A stretch of 64,000 bases of DNA. It comes from Drechmeria coniospora. Lineage: Eukaryota > Ascomycota > Sordariomycetes > Hypocreales > Ophiocordycipitaceae. A model generated the notes under the pieces. The model was not told where the DNA came from. It searched no databases and saw only the letters and a list, made by a program, of their open reading frames with translations. How positions within the stretch are numbered: the first letter of the stretch is position 1; the number at the start of each line of letters is the position of its first letter. The DNA is taken from positions 5,367,222 through 5,431,221 of the forward strand of contig NC_054390.1 in NCBI RefSeq assembly GCF_001625195.1, in the 5' to 3' direction. Below, piece by piece: positions 1-11,602 of this stretch. The position numbers and the translations under genes were made by a program.

Positions 1-2
1 CT

Positions 3-3000
3 TTGTGCTCCTCGGCATTACCGCCCGCTCCATCGGACGAACGGCGAGGACCACCCATCAGCTACTTCAGCCTCCCTCGTAGCTCCTATAATGGTTCCGA
101 TGCGCATCCAACCCCCAGCTTCAGACCTGCTCAACCGCAGCAGGTCGATTGGCACACCTTTCAAGGAGACTACATCATGGAACCCGACGGGCACTACACC
201 ACAAGGCCCGGCTACTATTCGGCTGGAGATGCGACGGCGCCGAGGGACGGCCACCATGCACATGCTTCCCAGCCGAGACGACCATCGGCTGATACGACGG
301 AGCGTCGCAGAAAGTTGGCACACGACCGATCTCCACTTCAGAAGCTCGAGCTGACGCTCGACAGCATGACGAAGGAAGAGAAGCGGGCCCGTGTCCAGGC
401 TGCCGAGCAAAGGGCGAGACAGAGAATCGCCGCAAAGGCCGAGCCTCTTCCTCGTTCCCAGCCGCCGACAGCTCGCGACCAGCACCAGGCGGGGAAGAAA
501 CGAGCAGACACACCACCAGGCCTGCAGCACCAGCGACCGCGCGAAAAACGGCCCGAGGAACAGCAGGAGCACTCGGGCAGGTACCGTGTAGAGCCGCAGC
601 ACGGAGGGGCATCATCATCCCGAGCGCTAGCTGATGCAAACTCGGGAATCCCCAAGAGAAATCTAAGCTTCCGCGAGCGTGCTGCTCGAACGGAAGCCAC
701 GTCTCCGAGGAACGAGACGCAATCTTCGTCGGCGATCGACAATGGCCCCATCGTCCCTCGTAAGGAGACCAACAAGTTGCGAAAGCAGCCTACCGCAGAC
801 CCTCGTCATCAGCAGACGAGTGCAGATGGGGGGGCACTTCGACACTCGAAACGGGACCCAGTTGACTCATCTCGAATACCTGCAAAGGCCATTCCGTTGT
901 CGGTGCGAAACAAACAATTCCCTGCTGTACCGACATCGCCGATAGCAGACCCTCATCTTGTCCATGTCCAGGGCGCGAACCTGGCGGGCGGCCCATCTTG
1001 GGCACCCCAACCTACTAAAATGCGACGTCGCGCCACGGAGCCCGGTGAACACGTACCCAAGTCCCCGGATGACAAGGCCGTAGCAAGGCAAGTCATCGAC
1101 CCGACGCAGGCGCCTCGGGTGATCCGGGATGTCGGGGCATCAAGGCGATTCGCATCGCATGACAGTCTTTCCGAATCCTCCGATCATGGCTCGCACATTG
1201 CGTACCGGAAGATGCCCGGTGCAGGGCTGTATAAACCTCCGCAGTGGCTGGATGAGTGGAAAAGAGGCACAACTGGAACCTTGGCCGGCGCGCTGTTGGA
1301 GCTGGACCATACCCAGCTATCCACGATTGATAAGGACAAGCCGTGGTGGGAGGTGGACGGCCGAGCACGGAGCAACAGTTACACTTCTCGCCAACGCAAG
1401 GCCGAGGCCTTTGACGGAGAGTACGATGACAGCAGCGGTGAGTAGCTCCGCAACGTTGGCCGACCCTTACTAACCGTCCCAGCACCGACCCGATTCAAGC
1501 CGGCTCTACACCTCAGTTGTGGCCCTCTCTTGAGATACTGCGGCATTCGGCGCGAGCGAGTTCCGGCGAGAACGCGCGGGCTAGTGGATCGTGAGATCTG
1601 GCGCGGCAGCATCATGATTATCACATCGGACGCCGAGTCATCCTACGACATTGCGCCCATCGTCCGCCTCTTCGTGCAAGAGATTGAACTACTGCCGCCA
1701 CCACCTGAGCAGGTGGACGGGGAACTTCCGCCCGAATATGTCGACCCCGTTGCTGGCCACCCGAAGCTCGGCCGCACCGGCGAGACGCTGTACGTGCGGC
1801 CCGTGGAGCTTCTAGAGGAGGCAAAGGACCTGTCGCGGGATGAGAGCGACACCGGCCTCTTCGAGAGTTCAATGAGCCCACCCGACATCCCTTCCGCCGT
1901 TGGCGTCACGGACCCTCCAGGGTCGTTTGGTCATCGGAAGAAGGCAATCGACGTTGACGGCGAAAAGGTGCAAAAATACAAGGACGTAAGGGGTTTCCGG
2001 CTTCACGCCGAGCGAGGTTGCACCTTTTGGCGATTCAACATCGAGGTCGAGCTGCGGGACAAGCAGCAGCGCATCGCCTACCGCGTCAATCGGGGTCCCT
2101 GCATGGGTTTCTGGGTACCGCCTCGGGGGGAGGCCATGAACGTCATGTTCCACGCCTGCAACGGCTTTAGCTTGGGCGCCGAGCCTGACAACCTCAGCGG
2201 ACCGGACCCCCTATGGCGAGACGTTCTCAACAGTCACCAGACGAAACCTTTCCACGCCATGGTCGGTGGCGGTGATCAGATCTACAACGACTGCGTCGCC
2301 GACGAGTGCGCGCTGTTTGGCCAGTGGCTCGACATTCAGGACCTCACGCAGAAGCGCGATGCCGCCTTCAGCGCCGAAATGCAAGACGAGATGGAGGCAT
2401 TTTTCCTCCAACGCTACTGCATGTGGTTCTCCCAGGGCTTGTTCGGGCTCGCAAACTCGCAGATCCCCATGGTAAACATGCACGGCGGCCATGACATCTT
2501 TCAAGGCTACGGCAGCTATCCCCACCATGACATGATGTCGCCCGTCTTCCGGGGACTGGGCGCCGTGGCCTTCAAGTACTACATGCTGTTCCAGCACCAG
2601 AGCTTGGTGAGCGAAACAGAGGGCTCGGAGCCCAGCTGGATCCTGGGCAGCCAACCCGGACCGTACATCAACGAGCTGAGCCGCAGCGTATTCGTGTCCA
2701 TGGGCGGTAAAATGGCGCTTCTCGCCGTAGACTGCCGCACGGAGAGGACGGAGAAAGAGGTGATTGCCGACAGGACGTGGGATGACGTGATGAACCGCAT
2801 GTATGCCGAGGTCAAGCGTGGCGAGGTTGAGCATCTGCTCGTGCTGCTTGGCGTTCCCATGGCGTATCCCCGGCTGGCAAGACCGGAGAAAGCGTGAGTG
2901 CCGCGCCCTCAGCCCGCAATGGATGGAGGGGCCGAGCTGACGTGACTAGATCGACGTCGAAATTCATGAGCTCCGTCAAGGCGGCCGTCTTTGGAAAGCC

Positions 3001-4443
3001 CCCGAATGATACCAACGACAGGGTTGACGTTCAGCACGACCTCAACGATCACTGGACGGGCAAGAACCACATGGACGAGCGGAACATTGTCATGGAAGAC
3101 TTGCAAGACCTTGCCATTGACAAGTCGGTTCGAATCACAATCCTCAGGCAAGTACTGCACGAAACGACGTTCTGATCGTCGCTGACAAGTGCAGTGGCGA
3201 CGTCCACCTGGCCGCCCTTGGCCAGTTTTATTCGAACCCGAAGATGGGGTTGGCAAAGCACAAGGACCCGCGATACATGCTCAACATCATCTCGTCGGCC
3301 ATGTCGGACATGCCGCCGTCCGACGCGACGGCGGATGCGCTCAACAAGCGGAACAAGGTCTACCATTTCGACAAGAAGACGGACGAGAGCATGGTTCCGC
3401 TGTTCCAAGACGGAGTGGACGGCAAGAGCAGAAGCAACAAGCACCTCCTTCCACATCGCAGCTGGTGCTCCATCCGTGCCTGGTCACCTGGGTCGACGCC
3501 GTCGCCGTCGCCGGCGCAGTCGGTGCACGAGCGTAAGCCCAGTCCTCCACCGACAGGAGGCGGCCTTCTCCGCAGATTCTCATCGAAGAAGCAGTCCAAA
3601 GGGGACCGCGTCGACGGAGGAAGAGAAACCGTTCGTGGGGATCGCCCTCCCGTGTCCGGCGGCATGGGTCTGCTCCGCCGTTTCTCGCGACGGAAGTCTG
3701 CCGACGACGAGGGGCCGAAAGAGCTCATGAGAACGAAGTCACTTGGCAGCGGCGAGGGCGCCCAAAGGGACACCATTGGGCTCGGACGGCGAGGCAGCGA
3801 GGGCCGCCGGGCTGATGGAGGTATTGCCGGTCGATGGCCGGAGGAGAGGGACGAAGAGGAGTACGCGGGACGTCCTTCACACGCCCTGGTGGCAGCGCAC
3901 CTCTCCGACTCTCGCGGCGGCCTCGTGCAGGACGAATACGCCGAAGGGGACGAGTCCTACTTTACCGCTCGCCCGACGCGCAGGTCACAAACTATGGGAA
4001 GCGAGAGCGCTGCGGCCGCGGAAGCAGACGACCCCATGCGGCGACCATTCCACAGGACGCCCACAGGGCTGTCGACGAAGCAGCTGCGAAAGGTGGAGCA
4101 GTTCCAAGTCGACCTCGAGGGCGGATTGGACATTACGTTGAACGTCGAGGTGAATGCGAAGGACCCGGCGGGAATCACGGTGCCGTATCGGCTGCTCGTG
4201 CCCCGGCTGCTGTACGAGTACGAGCGGGCGGAGGAGGAAGAGGAGGAGCAGGAGGAGGAGGTGGAGGAGGCGGCATCCAAGATGGGAACAGCGTCCAAGA
4301 CGGGACCGGCGTCGGATCTGCAGCGGGAGCCCAGCGGGTTCCAAAAATTGTTTAGTCCCAAGAAGAAGGCGGCCAAGTTCACACGGGTGCAGGAGGATTA
4401 CGCTACGAGCGTCGAGGACGAGGAGGAAGTCCGGCGGACATAG
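3..4443 (+). CDS. PhoD-like phosphatase domain protein, 5' end outside the window
   Basis: Four visible exons: 3-1437, 1483-2893, 2950-3147 and 3195-4443, giving 1430 residues with no start in view. Residues up to about 500 are low-complexity, basic, Ser/Pro-rich and probably disordered. The catalytic half shows PhoD-family metal motifs: GGGDQIYNDC, MHGGHDIFQGYGSY and SGDVHLAALGQF, with conserved tracts such as GCTFWRFNIEVEL around them. The C-terminal 300 residues are again charged, with an acidic run of Glu near codons at 4225-4275. Introns 1 and 2 are GT-AG (45 and 56 bp, with CTAAC and CTGAC branch points). Intron 3 (3148-3194) has a GC donor; only that junction gives the conserved ILSGDVHL. 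The fungal family is annotated as PhoD-like phosphatase; substrate and location are unknown to me. The 45-bp first intron carries an in-frame TAG, so retention would truncate the protein before the phosphatase domain. Confidence 0.88.
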
Positions 4444-5378
4444 CATCATGCATCGGGGCTAGGCGAGTTGCGTGAAGCTGTCAAGGTCGGCACGTCTGTC
4501 GTTGCGGACGTTGGCGTTGGGGCCAAGGCGAGTTCACGCCACCTTGAACGCTCCGAGTCTGAGTGATTCTTGTGCAATTGGGAAAGGAGACAGGACGAGT
4601 TGAAAACCACGAGGCAAGGATGGCCGGAGAGGGTCGGGCGTCGGCAATAGTATGATTGAACTTCTCCACATGACAGGTGTTGATACGAAGAAAGCCAGAC
4701 AAGTTAGAGCTGTTATTGAGTACATGGAGGAGTACTGGGTTGCAGGTGTACGTTTGCTAGTTGCCGATACGCTTCGTTACTCGGTACATGTACCATGATG
4801 TCACCGCAGGTACCCCGATAACTGCCACTGAAGGAGATATTAGTCCGGATTGCACTGTACTTACGGAGTAATACTGCGTACGGAGAGTACTTGTACAGAG
4901 GTAGCTCCAGGTGGGTACCCACCAGCATGTGTGGGCCAAACGATACGCCCGAAATGACCATCATCGGCTACAGCAGCGGCCAAGCATTCCGGCCATGGAC
5001 GTGGGCGGCATTCATTGGCCATGAAGCACTCCCGGCCTCCACCTCGCAGCCACTCCATCCCCCCTCCGAAAGCTTCAACACTCATTCATCATGTCCATCC
5101 ACCTTACTTTTGTCGTCGGCATCGCCAGATATTAACAGACATCTCGGCTTGTACCTGTCGTCTGTCGTCACGCCTCCCGCCAATCCATCGTCGGCCCTTC
5201 TTGTCCCTACCGCGTACTCTTCCGTTGCGTTGTCGGTTCTTTCCCTGCCTGCCACTTCTCGTCCAATTCCAGCCTTCCGTCCGTCAACCTCTCTGTCGTC
5301 CAGTCTCGAGTCGTCCGTCTCGACCTTGCGTCGACGATCCCTCTATCCCGGCGAGGAGGGTATGGCGGTGGGCACATC
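4444..5378. other. Intergenic spacer with small GTAC-word patch and pyrimidine-rich leader
   Basis: The stretch 4720-4925 carries repeated GTAC, TACGGAG and TACTCGGTAC words typical of the AT-rich islands elsewhere in the window. From about 5030 to 5370 the top strand is C/T-rich, as expected for the promoter and 5' leader of the downstream metallophosphoesterase gene. I see no convincing gene in it. Confidence 0.5.
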
Positions 5379-7499
5379 ATGGCTCGCCAACCAGTGTCTA
5401 TGACCGGCAAGCTACCCGCCATGGCCCTGCGACGTGCTCGGCTTCTCTGGGCCTGGGCAAGCGGCCCGGGCAGGCAGCTCGTCATGGTCGGGGCGCTGAC
5501 CATGCTGCACCAAGTGCGTCGAAACCTGACGGCCCGGCGGATATTCAGCGTCCCGCACGCGCTCGTCCTGTTGTGGATGGTCATCTTGCTCTGGGGCGAG
5601 CGCTGGGTGTTCGAGAGCAAGGTCGAGGACTGCAGGTGGCAGAACTGGGAGAAATGGGTAGGCCGTGGGAACGTCGCGCTTCGGCGGCGGGACCTGCCCC
5701 GTCCCCTCCTCGCAACGATGGTTGGCTGACCCTGGTTTGCCGCGCAGCCGAAAGGGACGAGGCCTCACCACCTGATATTCGTGGCCGATCCGCAGCTCAT
5801 CGACCCTCACTCGTACCCAAGCCGTCCCTGGCCGCTGGGACCGCTGACGATGCTCATCACCGACAACTACCTGCGCCGCAGCTACAACGCGCTCCAGCGG
5901 GAGCTGAAACCGGACAGCCTCTTCTTCCTCGGCGACCTCTTCGACGGCGGCCGAGAGTGGAAGACGCGCAAGGGCCGTTTCGTCGATCCGAAATGGGGCA
6001 ACTCGCGGACCAAGGAAGAGCAGAAGCTGGTGGAGAAGTGGCACCGCAAGTACGGCGACGACTATTGGATGCGCGAGTACCAGCGATTCGGCGACATCTT
6101 CTTCAACAAGTGGTACCTCGGCGGGGCCGCGCCGGGCCCGTGGCAGAAGGGGAGGAAGCTGGTGGCCAGCCTGCCGGGCAACCACGATTTGGGCTTCGGA
6201 GCCCAGGTTCAGATCCCCGTCCGCGACCGCTTCAGCGCCTTCTTCGGCGACGGCAACCGGGTCGACATAGTGGGAAACCACACGATTGTCTCGGTCGACA
6301 CGGTATCGATGAGCGCCGGCACGTCGGCCCAGAAGGCCATGCACAACCTGCAGCCCATCCACGGGCCTGTCGACGAGTTCTTGGAGGGCGTGCAGGCGAC
6401 GAAGAGGAAGATGGTGCAGGATGAGCTGCGGACGTGGCACGATGTCGACCGAGACTACTTGCTCTTCGGTCACAAGGTCGAAGAGCTGGCCTCGGCGAGC
6501 ACCGAACGAGTCCTGCGAGACCCCGGCCCCAGGGCGGCCGACTTTCCGACCATTCTCCTCACCCACGTACCGCTCTACCGCTCGCCCGGAACGCCCTGCG
6601 GTCCGCTCCGCGAGCATTGGCCGCCGACCAAGGCGGCCAAGGGGCAGTCGAACGACCCGGCTCCGGACCACCGCAACGCCATCACCGTGTCGGCCGGCTA
6701 CCAGTACCAGAACGTGCTGAGCGAGGAGGACTCGAAAAGGCTCGTCAAGAGCGTCGGCAACGTCGTCCACGTCTTCTCCGGCGACGACCACGACTACTGC
6801 GAGCTGACGCACTCGAGCTCCAAGGACAACGTGCGGGAGATTACGGTCAAGAGCTTCAGCATGGCCATGGGCGTCCCGACGCCGGGATTCGTCATGGTGA
6901 GCCTCCACAACCCGGTCGACGCGGACGGGAGGCCGATGCCCGGGTCGCCGGAGAAGACGCTGCAGACGCACCTCTGTCTCCTCCCGAACCAGACGCGAAC
7001 GTTCCTCCAGTACGCGACCTACGCCATCCTCTCCCTCGTCCTCCTTTCCATATGGGCCTTCCTCATCCCCATCCTGCGGCTGCAGCCGTTCGCGCTCGAA
7101 GCGGAGAAGCACAGGCCGCTGGGGCTCCCGATGTTCAAGGACAAGGACAAAGCCAAGTCGGAGCCGCCGGACCACTCAGCACACGTCGACCTCCCGTTGC
7201 GCATGTACGCCGTCGCAACCTCGGCCGTCCGGAGCTCGTCGGCGGGACCAACCGAAGGAGCACGGTGGTCGTCGAAGAAGAGCCGGCAAACCAGGCGATG
7301 GGGCTGGGGGGGCGGGGTCGAAGGTCCGCGCATCAATCTCGACGACGCCTTTTCGTACGATAGCAGCAGCGACAAGGCGTGGCGGAGGCGACGCGGCCGG
7401 CGGACGCTTCGGGCCCTCGGCAGGGAGCTGTGGACGACCGCCTGGAGGGTCGCCTGGATGTCGGTCCTGATTTGGGCCTACCTCGCGAAGCAGGGTTGA
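5379..7499 (+). CDS. Cdc1/Ted1 (PGAP5-like) metallophosphoesterase
   Basis: Two exons, 5379-5657 and 5748-7499, separated by a 90-bp GT-AG intron with a GGCTGAC branch site; product 676 residues. An N-terminal transmembrane segment lies in codons around 5545-5600 (hydrophobic run LVLLWMVILLW). The calcineurin-like phosphoesterase domain follows: VADPQLID, LGDLFDGGR, GNHDLGF, LTHVPLYR and FSGDDHDYCE supply the metal ligands in the usual order. A second membrane segment follows (AILSLVLLSIWAFLIPIL), and a third hydrophobic stretch ends the protein. This is the architecture of yeast Cdc1/Ted1 and mammalian PGAP5, ER/Golgi enzymes that remove ethanolamine phosphate from GPI-anchor mannose, permitting export of GPI proteins. 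Whether this copy is the Cdc1 or the Ted1 orthologue is not resolved. ATG 5379 is the first Met in frame; Met codons at 5400 and 5421 are alternatives. Confidence 0.9.
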
Positions 7500-8036
7500 G
7501 CGCGAGCGATGGACATGTACGAAACGATAGAGGAGCCATCGACGACAAGCGCGCACGAAGGGGAGAGAGGGAGGGGGGGGGAGGGGCTGGCCATGGGGCA
7601 CCGTTGCTTTTGTATAACGTTCACCTGTACTCGTACTTGCTAGAGATTTGTTCGACGGCGAAACCGAAGGAGCGCTCGAGGGAGGGATCGCGTGGAGTGT
7701 TGCTTGCGCTAACTATCGCTTAGCATGGCGGTACATTGCATTTCGATGGTGGAGGCTGCATAGAATCAGTCTTGAAGTGAGTAATATAGTATGTATTATC
7801 AGGGGCATGCCATGTTGCACCTGTCGCGATCCTCCGTTACTCAACCGTACGCCGTATTATTTGACATCCCAGTCGCTGTGGCATCCCATCGTTTGCCGTC
7901 GCGCGAGCCGATGCATTTTGACGCCCCCTAAAACAAATGGCTCGAAAAAGAGCAAAGCAGAAACAGCGATATCCGCGCCAGCCCGTGTCATGCTGTGTTG
8001 TCGTCCTTGTCCCTCACTCGACTTGGTGCTTCAGCT

Positions 8037-8112
8037 TCAGCGACCGGTCCTCCTCGTGACGCCGATTCTCTCGTCGCGCATGGCCCTCGCGGAATCGGCA
8101 GCATTTTCTCGG

Positions 8113-8144
<32 letters not shown>

Positions 8145-8258
8145 AGCAACTAGACGGGCTTGCTGCTGGGCGAGGAGGGCTTCGCTGGCGCGACGATCTT
8201 CGTAGCCGGCAACGTCTTCGGCGGTGATGGTGAGGGTCGTGGGTGGACGCCGGAGCAT
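8037..8258 (-). CDS. CDC26: Anaphase-promoting complex subunit CDC26 (APC12)
   Basis: Single-exon, 73-residue protein. It begins MLRRPPTTLTITAEDVAGYE, the N-terminal CDC26 signature (MLRR-P-T followed by an acidic helix) that in other species binds the TPR groove of APC6/Cut9. It ends with DERIGVTRR, matching the family's conserved short tail (NDRIG in animals). The middle is an Arg/Ala/Gln helix containing ten consecutive Gln, which is the only unusual part. CDC26 stabilises the APC/C ubiquitin ligase TPR scaffold. The gene lies tail-to-tail with the Cdc1/Ted1-like gene (about 540 bp apart). It is small enough to be missed by gene finders. Assignment rests on the two end motifs and length; confidence is good but not absolute. 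Confidence 0.82.
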
Positions 8259-10317
8259 TTTATTTATCTATTTATTTCAGTCTTTGGTTATGGAAAGTCT
8301 AAGGTTGAGGTTGGAGTTGATTGCCGCGCAACGTGTTGGGGGCCTCGATGGTTTGGTTATGTGGTGATGCTGAACTTGAGAACCGATTTGCTGGATATGG
8401 CGACGACGGAGAGGTAGGCACGTACACTTACAGTACGTATCAAGTACAAGTGTTCTGGCTGCGTGGTGCGGGAGAGTGCTTACATGTACTTACGGAGTAC
8501 GGAGTACTTACAACTAGGTTGGGTGTTCCGGCTTATTTCTTGTACTCCTCCGTATCCGTGTACATAGTAATAATTAATATTCGGAGTACAGCGGGGGGGC
8601 ACACAGTGGCTATCACGCAACAAGTCACTTTCCCGAGTGCCAACGTCGCACAGGTACATGAGGGGCGATACAGCTGTATTTCCATCTACTCCACAGTATC
8701 CGTACTGTACAAGTTCAACTACTGAAGGACTCCGGACGGGTTCAGCGCATGCGCAAGTAACCGTGCCAGTGTCATGCACTGTACTGTAGTCCGTAGGTGC
8801 GTAAGTACAGTACCCAACAGTGCAGCAGCACTATTGTACTTACCATGGACTCCGTAATCACTGTACCTAGTAGTGAGATATTATCTTGTAGGTGTTAATA
8901 AGCACTAATGCATTGCGTATTTGGAGTCGAAACGCTACAGCTACATAGTACCGAGTGGTAACTTGTAGTACATACCTACTTGTACGGAGGACTCTTGAGG
9001 ATTGTATTAGTGCTTAGATGTATTAATATAAGTACTGTACTGCAAACACCCGGTACATGTATCACACTTACTAGGTACCTACCTACCTCATGTTATACAG
9101 TACATGCATTAGTGGTACCCAGTATTAGTGGTAGGAAATATTGGACAATGTGCCCATTGTCTTCCACGTGGAATAGGATCAGAGCAAGATGGCTTCCGCC
9201 ACTGAAGAATCAATCTGCCGAGAAAGTGTGCAGGACAATACAATACGCACGCACGGGGTGCTCAGGGATACATGCACATGTATGTGTGCGCGGAGAAGAA
9301 TACGCGACACGACTTCATGACACGACGCCGTGGAGCAAAGCGCCCGCAGGATGAAACTCATTTGGCTTGCTTACTGGCGGGGAGGCGACATTCCATGTGA
9401 TACGTGCGAGCTGTCTGTCAGGACAGGCAAGATCTGCTTGTCCATGTATCACTACACAAAGCTACCAGCCACCGCCTAGCAGCTTCCAAGCCAACTGGAC
9501 AATTCCACCCGCTTTCCAACGGTTTCCAAACATTTCCGACGGTTTCCAAGTCACAGGTACGTACCTCTGGCGAAACAGGCAGGCGCTGGCGCCACGACGC
9601 CTTGCCAGTCGCTGTTTCCTCCCTCCCCTCACCTTCTCGAGGGCCTGCCAATGGGATTGGTGGAAAGTTGTCTCCGCTTCGCACCAGGGACGGAGGAGTT
9701 GCATCGGTGAAGCACTATGACGTCGACGATGCGTTGCATACGTTGTGCTCGCTGCGATGCGCAACTGACACCGTTTAAGCACACTTACACATCGCCTTCC
9801 AGATGACTACATTAAGATGCTTGTGCCCGGCACTTGCGACGCTGAAATACTCCATGCCGTTCAGAGTGCAATTGTTCCTGATCTCAAGCACAGGAACCAC
9901 ATACATTCATATTGCATCATCACATCACGGGAACCACCTTTCTCTCGGTCGCTCCTTCTCAAGCACTTTCACCAACACCGACACGACACGTAGGTGTTTC
10001 TCACCTGCCTATACGTGCACGCACACATAACATATATTTACCCTCATACTCTCCAAAAACCTCCATACTCTCCCATATGGTATTATACATTCTCACACAT
10101 AACACGCACTCATCGCGTATTCCCATACGTACATCTACATCTCACATCTACATCTCACATCTACATCTCACATCTACGTCTCACATCTACATCTCATATC
10201 AACATCTCTCATATCAACACACCTCACTTCTACACCTCACATCTACACCTCACATCTGCACATACACCTCACTTTTACGCAAACGACAAAGTCGACACAC
10301 ACACACTCGGAGCAACA
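8259..10317. repeat. AT-rich GTAC-word island plus gene-poor spacer
   Basis: Positions about 8400-9130 are packed with GTAC-centred short words, for example TACGGAGTAC at 8491-8500, immediately followed by GGAGTAC, and numerous GTACATGTAC, TACAGTAC and ACTTGTAC variants on both strands. The remaining part (9130-10120) has open frames on both strands but none with coding-like codon use or a recognisable product. 9880-10317 is likely promoter/leader of the next gene. Confidence 0.6.
10130..10275. repeat. Tandem CACATCTACATCT minisatellite in a 5' leader
   Basis: About twelve-base units of the type CACATCTACATCT are repeated imperfectly, changing gradually to CTCACATCTACAC and CACTTCTACAC towards the 3' end. 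The array stops about 45 bp before the ATG of the ORF at 10318. The top strand is nearly free of G here, so the transcript leader would be an unstructured C/A/U tract. Confidence 0.75.
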
Positions 10318-11073
10318 ATGCCCAAAAGCACAAGCAGGAGAACGCGCGGCGCCGTCGAGCGCAACAGCGTCATCAAGGCAACGAATGCGAAAATGCTCCA
10401 ATCAAAAGCCTCAAAGATGCTCGCCCAGTACGAGGAGGTGAATCGCATCTTCGACGCCCAATTCCCCCAGATGGCCGAGGAGCTGTCTCGGCGCCGGCGT
10501 AGCACCCAGACGTGCTCGCCTCCCTACTGCTGTTCGAGCCCGAGCTCCGACAACTCAAGCTCCAACCAACCGTCATCTCCCTCATCCTCCGGTGACCTAC
10601 CACCACCGTCAACGTGGGGCGAGGCCCCCTCCTCGAGCATGGCGCCGGACCACTTCCTCCCCGTGTTTTGCCCCTGGCCCGACGGCGTCGGCGACGGCAC
10701 GCTGCCGCCCATGACCGGGACCATGCTCCCCATGGCTCTGGATGCGAGCGACTACCTCTTCATGTCCGACATGGAGGGCCCGGCTTCCGAAACCTTTGAT
10801 CAATGGCTGACCACCGACGGCATGGTGCTGGAAGATGATGTGCTCTGGCAAGACTTTCCGCCCTCCTGCGACGCCTGGTGGCAGCTGAGCGCGGCCCCGT
10901 GCGAGTCGGTCGATGTCGTCGAGCTTCGGGAGCAGGCCGAGTCGATGGTCGGCTGCGGGCGCGGAAAACGCATCGATCACATCGTCACGGACCTCGGCCG
11001 GCTCGGCTGCCGGCTTAGGGACCATGCAAAGGAGCAGATGATCGCTGCCGGAGGGCGTGTCGCTGCGTGTTAG
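10318..11073 (+). CDS. Hypothetical protein, 251 residues
   Basis: Single exon starting at the first ATG after the CAT-repeat leader. Third codon positions are strongly GC-biased, which supports real coding. The N-terminus is basic (MPKSTSRRTRGAVERNSVIK) and is followed by a helical segment with spaced hydrophobics (residues about 20-60), then a Ser/Pro-rich linker, then a Met/Asp/Trp-rich acidic region (residues about 130-205, with WLTTDGMVLEDDVLWQDFPP). A final helix is rich in Arg and Leu. A basic N-terminus plus acidic/hydrophobic centre resembles transcriptional regulators with an activation domain, but I recognise no DNA-binding fold, so no function is assigned. I know of no homologue; it could be lineage-specific. 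Confidence 0.65.
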   Translation: MPKSTSRRTRGAVERNSVIKATNAKMLQSKASKMLAQYEEVNRIFDAQFPQMAEELSRRRRSTQTCSPPYCCSSPSSDNSSSNQPSSPSSSGDLPPPSTWGEAPSSSMAPDHFLPVFCPWPDGVGDGTLPPMTGTMLPMALDASDYLFMSDMEGPASETFDQWLTTDGMVLEDDVLWQDFPPSCDAWWQLSAAPCESVDVVELREQAESMVGCGRGKRIDHIVTDLGRLGCRLRDHAKEQMIAAGGRVAAC

Positions 11074-11184
11074 GGAATGTCCAATGCAATACGATGTAAC
11101 AAAAACTGTTCAATGTTCCCATTATAAAAACTTATGCTTCTCGTCACCCACCTCCTCCTATCCTGTCGGACTCTGCCCAGACCT

Positions 11185-11285
11185 CGCAGATGCACCCATG
11201 GCAGATGCATGCACGCCAGATGGACTCATGGCAGATGCACCCACGAGAGACGCACCCGCGGTCGATGCACCCACGGCATACTTTG
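11185..11285. repeat. Degenerate tandem repeat GCAGATGCACCCACG-type
   Basis: Successive units around GATGCACCCAYG (variants at 11186, 11198, 11234, 11258 and neighbours) run through roughly 100 bp. The array is open in more than one frame (Ala-Asp-Ala-Pro-Thr on top, Cys-Ile-Cys-His on bottom), a property of the repeat rather than proof of a gene. Confidence 0.5.
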
Positions 11286-11602
11286 ATGTTGCACCACGTC
11301 TGTCGCCAAGCACTCTTTGACTGCCCTGCTGCATGTCCCTCCATCCTTACTGGGTCCCCCGCAGAGTCTGGAATGCCATCGCCGCCGAGGATTGGAGTCC
11401 CATGACCGCCGAAGCTGATGTCTCGAAACTGCCCCGACATAACGACGACAATGGTTCTAAGAAGAAAAATGACGGGGAAGAAAAAAACGACGACGACGAA
11501 GGCAACTGGAGAACTCGCGATCTAGAACGGACCGGAGTGGCCGCTAGCTGTCGTGCCACTGGTCGGGCGAGCGCTCGACAGCTCGTTCGCCCCAGAGTCC
11601 GT

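Noticed and set aside
5412..7175. 587-codon bottom-strand frame opposite the metallophosphoesterase
   Set aside because: It is antisense to a gene with all phosphoesterase motifs; the Arg/Val/His-rich translation is typical of the mirror of GC3-biased codons.
9367..9778. Overlapping frames at 9367-9720 and 9404-9778
   Set aside because: Both strands are open, composition is not coding-like, and nothing recognisable is encoded.
11144..11440. 98-codon Cys-rich bottom-strand frame
   Set aside because: The Cys-Ile-Cys-His pattern is created by the degenerate 12-bp tandem repeat and has no start or splice support.
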